48,091 nt of DNA from Ornithinibacillus halophilus. GTDB lineage: Bacteria > Bacillota > Bacilli > Bacillales > Amphibacillaceae. The stretch lies in assembly GCF_900129485.1 (NCBI RefSeq), contig NZ_FQVW01000023.1, positions 1 through 48,091 on the forward strand. The letters run 5' to 3'. The position numbers and the translations under genes are program-made. The notes below the pieces were generated by a model. That model saw only the letters and a list, made by a program, of their open reading frames with translations, ran no database searches and had not been told where the DNA came from. Below are positions 44,151-48,091 of this stretch, one piece after another; position 1 is the stretch's first letter, and the number at the start of each line of letters is the position of its first letter.

Positions 44151-44707
44151 ATGGGATTATTTGATGGAATGATGGGAAATGCATCCGAGATGATAAGAAA
44201 AGCGCAGAGCGCCCGCTTTGCGACGTACGGACTGGACTGAGGCGTAGGAGATAAAGGAAACACGACGACTAACGGGAGTCGATGTTGACTTATCGTACGG
44301 AGGTGAAGGAAGTCTCGCTAGTCGCAGGCGCTCGGAGCTAGACATCTCTGATATTTATATTCACCTATCATTATACAAAAGACGCAGAAAAGGAAATGAA
44401 TGAATTATTATCGCCTAATGAAAGAGTAGAACATGCCTACAAACTAATTCGTGATTTAATGGTGTTTACGAACAACCGATTAATATTAGTCGACAAGCAA
44501 GGTGTCACAGGTAAGAAAATAGAATATCACTCTATTCCGTATAAGAGTATTACACATTTTTCTGTTGAAACTGCAGGGACATTCGACTTAGAAGCCGAAT
44601 TGAAAATTTGGGTTTCAGGAAATGACGTACCAATAGAAAAAACATTCAACAAACAACTGAACATTTATAAAGTACAAAGTGTCTTAGCGGAATATGTAGC
44701 ATCGTAA
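44151..44707 (+). pseudogene. YvbH-like PH-domain gene interrupted by a family A repeat
   Basis: ATG at 44151 with TAGGAGATGATTTTC before it begins MGLFDGMMGNASE, the normal start of YvbH-type bacterial PH-domain proteins. At 44192 the family A repeat intervenes and the frame hits a stop (44238-44240). After the repeat, in another frame, the gene resumes with KDAEKEMNELLSPNERVEHAY and the PH domain (LVDKQGVTGKKIEYHSIPYKSITHFSVETAG region, 44490-44590) to the stop at 44707. The 3' part can still be read from ATG 44396 (103 residues) but no ribosome site is evident. Probably inactivated, or reduced to a fragment. Confidence 0.8.
44192..44346 (+). repeat. Family A repeat, full copy inserted in the PH-domain gene
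   Basis: Runs from GATAAGAAAAGCGCAGAGCG to GGCGCTCGGAGCTAGACAT, about 155 bp. The inner ends GAGCGCC and GGCGCTC are inverted. The GC content is far above that of flanking DNA. It carries no transposase and is a MITE-like or other non-autonomous repeat; the copy at 38480-38514 has the same ends without the interior. Confidence 0.8.
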
Positions 44708-44724
44708 TAATCTAATAAGCGTAT

Positions 44725-44763
44725 AAAAAAAGTATTAGGAATTGAATCCTAATACTTTTTTTA
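44725..44763. terminator. Bidirectional terminator between the PH-domain remnant and doxX
   Basis: AAAAAAGTATTAGGA and TCCTAATACTTTTTT form a 15-bp stem with a 7-nt loop, symmetric A/T-runs; serves both convergent genes. Confidence 0.88.
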
Positions 44764-44807
44764 TTTATCCCGCATGTAACGAGCAGTATTACCTTTTTAT
44801 CTTCACT

Positions 44808-45329
44808 TTATGCTAAAGCTACATCTTTCTGATTTTGATCTTTTTCTTTTTTAATTGGTGTATGCCCTTTTAAGAATGGAATTACCCATCTGTCTAGGCC
44901 ATAACGACCTGCATTGAAGCCAGCTACAATTAAGAATACTGTTAGTAATACCATTTGTGCGTTTGTGCTAACTGTACCACTGAATAAGAATGCAAAGTTC
45001 ATTGTAATACCCATTAATGCAGCAAAGTTAGTGAAGATTCCCAAGATCAATGCTGCACCTACAAGTACTTCTCCCCACATTACAAGAAAACTAAATAGTC
45101 CTGCATTCGGAATAGCAACCGCTTCTAAGAATGTTGCCCACCAACCTTGTACTGCTGGATGTTCTCCACCTGCACTTGCTACTGCTCCGCTTAAAAAGCC
45201 TGTTGCGTCAAATCCTCCACCTGTTACTTTACCCCAACCACTTGTTAACCAGCTGTACCCAATATAAACTCGAATGATTGCTAAAATACCTGCTACTACT
45301 TTATTATTGCGAATAAAATTCATAATCAT
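44808..45329 (-). CDS. DoxX-family membrane protein
   Basis: A 173-residue protein with four membrane helices and DoxX signatures: RVYIGYSWLTSGWGKV near 20-35 and a final charged tail (KKEKDQNQKD). DoxX/DoxD-like proteins are linked to redox and thiol stress, sometimes acting with superoxide dismutase; function is otherwise poorly known, and a superoxide dismutase gene is 0.8 kb away. ATG at 45329 is 9 nt after AAGGAG; a TTG start three codons upstream abuts the ribosome site and is unlikely. Its upstream region contains repeated TTCACATT motifs. Confidence 0.8.
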   Translation of the reverse strand: MIMNFIRNNKVVAGILAIIRVYIGYSWLTSGWGKVTGGGFDATGFLSGAVASAGGEHPAVQGWWATFLEAVAIPNAGLFSFLVMWGEVLVGAALILGIFTNFAALMGITMNFAFLFSGTVSTNAQMVLLTVFLIVAGFNAGRYGLDRWVIPFLKGHTPIKKEKDQNQKDVALA

Positions 45330-45373
45330 TATAGTCAACTCCTTGTTTTTTGTAATATTTTACTTGTTCAAAG

Positions 45374-45500
45374 ATTCACATTCATGAATGAAGTTGTTAT
45401 CTTTACTACACTTTGATAATACCATGTGAACTTAAAAACGTAAATACTTTTTTGCTCACTTTTTCACATTAATTAAGGTGTATATGTCAAAAATGTGAAC
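45374..45500. promoter_or_regulatory. Repeated TTCACATT-type sites between doxX and the NatAB operon
   Basis: Four copies of (A/T)TTCACAT: 45374-45382 (+), 45423-45431 (-, as CATGTGAAC), 45462-45470 (+), 45492-45500 (-, as AATGTGAAC). A perfect 12-bp palindrome CATTCATGAATG lies at 45379-45390. Arrangement in alternating orientation, between divergent genes, suggests operators for a dimeric regulator. No known consensus recognised. Confidence 0.5.
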
Positions 45501-45533
45501 ATCTGCTACTTTTTAGATGAAACCTTTACACCT

Positions 45534-45539
45534 TATAAT
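45534..45539 (+). promoter_or_regulatory. -10 element of the NatAB operon
   Basis: Perfect TATAAT; the -35 (TTTTAG at about 45511, 17-bp spacer) is poor, so an activator may be needed. Transcription would start near 45546, just before the 21-codon leader ORF. Confidence 0.45.
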
Positions 45540-45562
45540 CGTAATACAATAGGAAAAGGATT

Positions 45563-45628
45563 ATGCATTGGTTTTATGTTATTCTTTCTGTAGTAATGAT
45601 TTTACTGCTTAATACCGACGATACATAA
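45563..45628 (+). CDS. Possible 21-aa hydrophobic leader peptide
   Basis: ATG after AGGAAAAGGATT encodes MHWFYVILSVVMILLLNTDDT: one hydrophobic helix with an acidic end. It is the first open frame of the predicted NatAB transcript, ending 16 bp before the ATPase start. It could be a small membrane protein or a translated leader; chance is not excluded. Confidence 0.4.
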   Translation: MHWFYVILSVVMILLLNTDDT

Positions 45629-45644
45629 ATGGAGGGGTATATTA

Positions 45645-46577
45645 ATGGAAGTCATGTTAACCGTTGAAGGATTAGAGAAGTCCTTCAAAGACAAAAAAGC
45701 ATTAAAAGGCATCTCTTTCGACGTTCGAAAAGGCGAAATCATGGCCATCTTAGGGCCAAATGGTGCCGGTAAATCAACAACTATAAGAAATATTATGGGG
45801 ATTATGTATCCAGATAATGGAACAATTAATTTCCACCATCATAATGGTAAAGAAATCCCACGAAATAAGATTGGTTATTTACCAGAAGAACGTGGTCTTT
45901 ATAAAAATGTAAAAGTGATGGATATTTTACTTTACTTAGCTGACCTTAAAAATTACCCTCTAGATAAAGCAAAGGCTAGAGTATTAGAATACCTAAAGAA
46001 ATTTGACTTAGAAGGAAAAGAAAATGTATCAGTTGAAGAGTTATCAAAAGGGATGGGACAAAAAGTTCAATTTATTGGTGCAGTCCTACATGAACCAGAA
46101 TTGCTGATCCTTGATGAGCCTTTTTCTGGACTTGACCCTGTAAGCCAGGAGATTTTTAAAGATGAGATTAGAAACCTGGCAAATAAGGGTACTGCCATTC
46201 TTCTATCTTCACACCAAATGAATTTAGTAGAGGAAATGTGTGACCGTCTATTTATGATTCAAAATGGGCAAAAAGTTATTTACGGCACATTAGATGAAGT
46301 AAAAACGAAATATGCAAACTTTAAATGTACTGTTCATGGTAAAAATGATATCCGCGACTTGGAGAACATACCAAATGTGCAACGTATTGAACAAGATGGT
46401 TCTGCTACTGTTCTGCATCTTGATAAAGACGTAGAACCCGTATCATGGTTGAAAAACTTACCAGACCACTTAAATGTTCAAGAGTTAAAAATAAATCGTA
46501 TCTCACTACATGAGATTTTTGTAGATATTGCAACCGATAAAAATTTAATCCAGGAAGAAGGTGAAGTAAATGCGTAA
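45645..46577 (+). CDS. ABC exporter ATPase (NatA/YhaQ-like)
   Basis: A 310-residue ATPase: Walker A GPNGAGKST near 37-45, signature LSKGMGQKVQ near 136, Walker B LLILDEPFSGLDP near 157, then a C-terminal domain typical of NatA/YhaQ-type exporters. It powers the adjacent ABC-2 permease; in B. subtilis the related NatAB exports Na+, but YhaQP-type substrate is unproven. ATG follows GGAGGGGTATATTA. The stop overlaps the permease start by 8 bp. Confidence 0.9.
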   Translation: MEVMLTVEGLEKSFKDKKALKGISFDVRKGEIMAILGPNGAGKSTTIRNIMGIMYPDNGTINFHHHNGKEIPRNKIGYLPEERGLYKNVKVMDILLYLADLKNYPLDKAKARVLEYLKKFDLEGKENVSVEELSKGMGQKVQFIGAVLHEPELLILDEPFSGLDPVSQEIFKDEIRNLANKGTAILLSSHQMNLVEEMCDRLFMIQNGQKVIYGTLDEVKTKYANFKCTVHGKNDIRDLENIPNVQRIEQDGSATVLHLDKDVEPVSWLKNLPDHLNVQELKINRISLHEIFVDIATDKNLIQEEGEVNA

Positions 46578-47817
46578 CTCGATGAAGGTAGCAAAGTGGG
46601 AAATCAGACGAAATATGAAAAATAAAACCTTTTTAATTGGATTATTTATTACCCCCTTAATCATGATTGGATTTATTGCATTTGGGATGTTCTTTGGTGA
46701 TTCAGATGAAGAAGCTGAAGAAGAGTTAACACGTGTGTTTGTTAACGACCAATTAGATATCTTTGCAAGTGTAGAGGAATCAATTGAACAAACTGGATTT
46801 AATTGGGAATTGCATCAAACAGACATTGAAGAATCAGAAGCTGAAAGTGAAGTAGCAAGTGCAGAAAACACAGCTTATATTTTCTTGAATGAACAAGCAC
46901 TAGTTGACGGTACAATCCCTGTTTACACTAGTGATGAGATTGATCCTTTCTTCATGAACCAAGTGCAATTCTTAGAGACTCCATTACAAGCATTACAAAT
47001 GGAGCAATTAGGTTTATCTGAAGAAGAGTTAGCAATAGTGTCACGCGGCTTTTATTTTGAAGAAGCCAACGTGACACTAGATGAGTCTAACGTCGAGACG
47101 ACTTCACCCTTTGGTAGTTCCGAAGAAGATATATTAGAACGTGCTATTCCAGGTGCATTTGCTGGATTTATCATGTTATCCATTGTCTTCACTGGTATGG
47201 CCATATTCCAAAGTGCTTCACAAGAAAAGAAAGATAAAATTGCTGAGATTATTCTTTCGTCCTTAACACCTGGTGAACTAATGCAGGGTAAGATTTATGG
47301 TTATTTTGTATTAGGCTTGATTCAAGCAATTGTATCGATTGCTCTGGTTCTACCGGTGATTTTATGGAGAGTTGATATTCCAATTATGGAGTATTTATTA
47401 GTACCTGAAGTACTATTATTAGTCGGTATTGCTATTCTTGGTTACCTTCTATTCGCCGCTATATTTGTCGGTGTTGGGGCAACGATGGCTGATATGACAA
47501 CAGCTGGTAACTTCCAAGGTATGGTTATGATGCTACCATTCCTACCATTTATCTTTATTGGTCCAGTTGTAAGTGATCCAAATGGATTAATGGCTCAAAT
47601 TGGTTCGTACGTGCCATTCACTTCACCTGGAGTCCTATTATTGCGCCTGTCTCTTTTAGAAGAATGGCCATGGATTCAAATCATTATTTCTCTAGTTATC
47701 CTAATCATCAGTATTTGGATCTTTATGAAGCTAGCAGGAAAAATATTTAAAGTTGGCATTCTAATGTATGGTAAAAATGCAACACCAAAAGAAATCTGGA
47801 AATGGATTCGCGCATAA
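46570..47817 (+). CDS. ABC-2 type exporter permease (NatB/YhaP-like)
   Basis: A 415-residue membrane protein: first helix near 23-43 (FLIGLFITPLIMIGFIAFG), a large acidic extracytoplasmic region (about 45-185, rich in Glu), then five helices including the FTGMAIFQSASQEKKDKIAEIILSS region (209-233) conserved in NatB/YhaP permeases. It forms the export channel with the upstream ATPase. Ribosome site lies inside the ATPase gene (GAAGAAGGTG), implying coupling. No terminator seen before the repeat at the window end. Confidence 0.9.
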   Translation: MRNSMKVAKWEIRRNMKNKTFLIGLFITPLIMIGFIAFGMFFGDSDEEAEEELTRVFVNDQLDIFASVEESIEQTGFNWELHQTDIEESEAESEVASAENTAYIFLNEQALVDGTIPVYTSDEIDPFFMNQVQFLETPLQALQMEQLGLSEEELAIVSRGFYFEEANVTLDESNVETTSPFGSSEEDILERAIPGAFAGFIMLSIVFTGMAIFQSASQEKKDKIAEIILSSLTPGELMQGKIYGYFVLGLIQAIVSIALVLPVILWRVDIPIMEYLLVPEVLLLVGIAILGYLLFAAIFVGVGATMADMTTAGNFQGMVMMLPFLPFIFIGPVVSDPNGLMAQIGSYVPFTSPGVLLLRLSLLEEWPWIQIIISLVILIISIWIFMKLAGKIFKVGILMYGKNATPKEIWKWIRA

Positions 47818-47854
47818 GCAAAGTGAGTAGCTATTAATTTAAAGAAGACGCTGG

Positions 47855-48091
47855 GACATAACTAAAAAGTCATTACCAAAGACGAACAAATTGCTATCTT
47901 AGCGGAGGGAATATACGTAGACTCCTCGGAAATAATGAACAATTTCCTTCGTGCGATGTATAAGCTTTCGAAGCCTTTCTTGTTCTGTGGGAACAAAGGC
48001 ATCGGTGAGACCCCATGATGCGCTTGCGTCTACAAGTAATGCTACGCAGTGGGCTTCCTCAGCGCAAGGGTGCTAGGAAGCCTAACCAAGT
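47855..48091. repeat. Dispersed non-coding repeat, family B (partial, runs off window edge)
   Basis: Contains GCGGAGGGAATATACGTAGA, GACTCCTCGG, GTGCGATGTA, CTGTGGGAACA and GAGACCCCATGATGCGC, the pattern of Bacillaceae intergenic repeats. It shares its order of blocks with the copy at 36085-36290, in opposite orientation. No gene; it may extend beyond the window. Confidence 0.7.

Noticed and set aside
45374-45500. Rex (TTGTGAA-N6-TTCACAA) or Crp/Fnr sites
   Set aside because: Half-sites resemble TTCACA but spacing between inverted copies does not fit either operator.
1-48091. CRISPR array, tRNA, rRNA, riboswitch, prophage or transposase
   Set aside because: No regularly spaced repeats, cloverleaf sequences, conserved riboswitch cores or transposase/integrase motifs were seen on either strand.

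Overview
The window looks like a chromosomal segment of a low-GC Bacillaceae, probably a moderately halotolerant Oceanobacillus/Virgibacillus/Ornithinibacillus-type organism. The reasons are AT-rich DNA, strong AGGAGG-type ribosome sites, lipoproteins with L-x-A-C lipoboxes, very acidic exported substrate-binding proteins, and typical Bacillaceae families (YkpA, Kbl, YpuA, YvbH, DUF1450, YojM, YhaQ/NatA). The genus is inference. I see no rRNA, tRNA, CRISPR array, prophage or transposase gene.

Layout. 1-5.4 kb: a dispersed repeat, an ABC-F ATPase (ykpA), a threonine-to-glycine operon (kbl plus an SDR-type threonine dehydrogenase), a 43-residue small protein and a LysM/3D cell-wall protein. 5.5-20.3 kb: eleven minus-strand genes forming two complete, diverged oligopeptide ABC transporter operons in tandem (oppDFBCA order), with a third oppA between them. 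Candidate promoters of the second operon and of the extra oppA are each followed by a near-identical 16-bp palindrome, possibly CodY-like. 20.8-32.5 kb: YpuA-like secreted protein, MFS and MATE efflux pumps, a DUF1450 protein, a RidA/iron-alcohol-dehydrogenase pair, a second MATE pump, an acyl-CoA synthetase and an unusual multidomain regulator. 32.6-38.5 kb: SWIM-SNF2 helicase, a membrane protein with a PH-like end, an MFS transporter. 38.6-43.3 kb: an operon for a four-carbon sugar acid (DeoR regulator, DUF1537 kinase, PdxA2 dehydrogenase, GntP permease) with a readable promoter/operator region. 43.4-48.1 kb: Cu/Zn superoxide dismutase lipoprotein, a PH-domain gene broken by a repeat, a DoxX protein and a NatAB-type ABC exporter.

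The most notable non-coding structure is between ridA and the second MATE gene (26952-27274). About ten DnaA-box 9-mers, four of them exact TTATNCACA, lie in two phased groups around a 14-bp palindrome, far from any dnaA/dnaN gene. This looks like a DnaA-box cluster that titrates DnaA or modulates initiation, rather than an origin.

Other non-coding structure includes two families of dispersed non-coding repeats (four copies of family A, two of family B), one of which interrupts a gene and one of which is collapsed to its two ends. There is also a pair of long imperfect hairpins with a common tail at 31.9-32.2 kb, repeated TTCACATT half-sites between doxX and the NatAB operon, and hairpins between permease and oppA genes that could set transporter stoichiometry. 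All function calls rest on reading motifs; no search was run.
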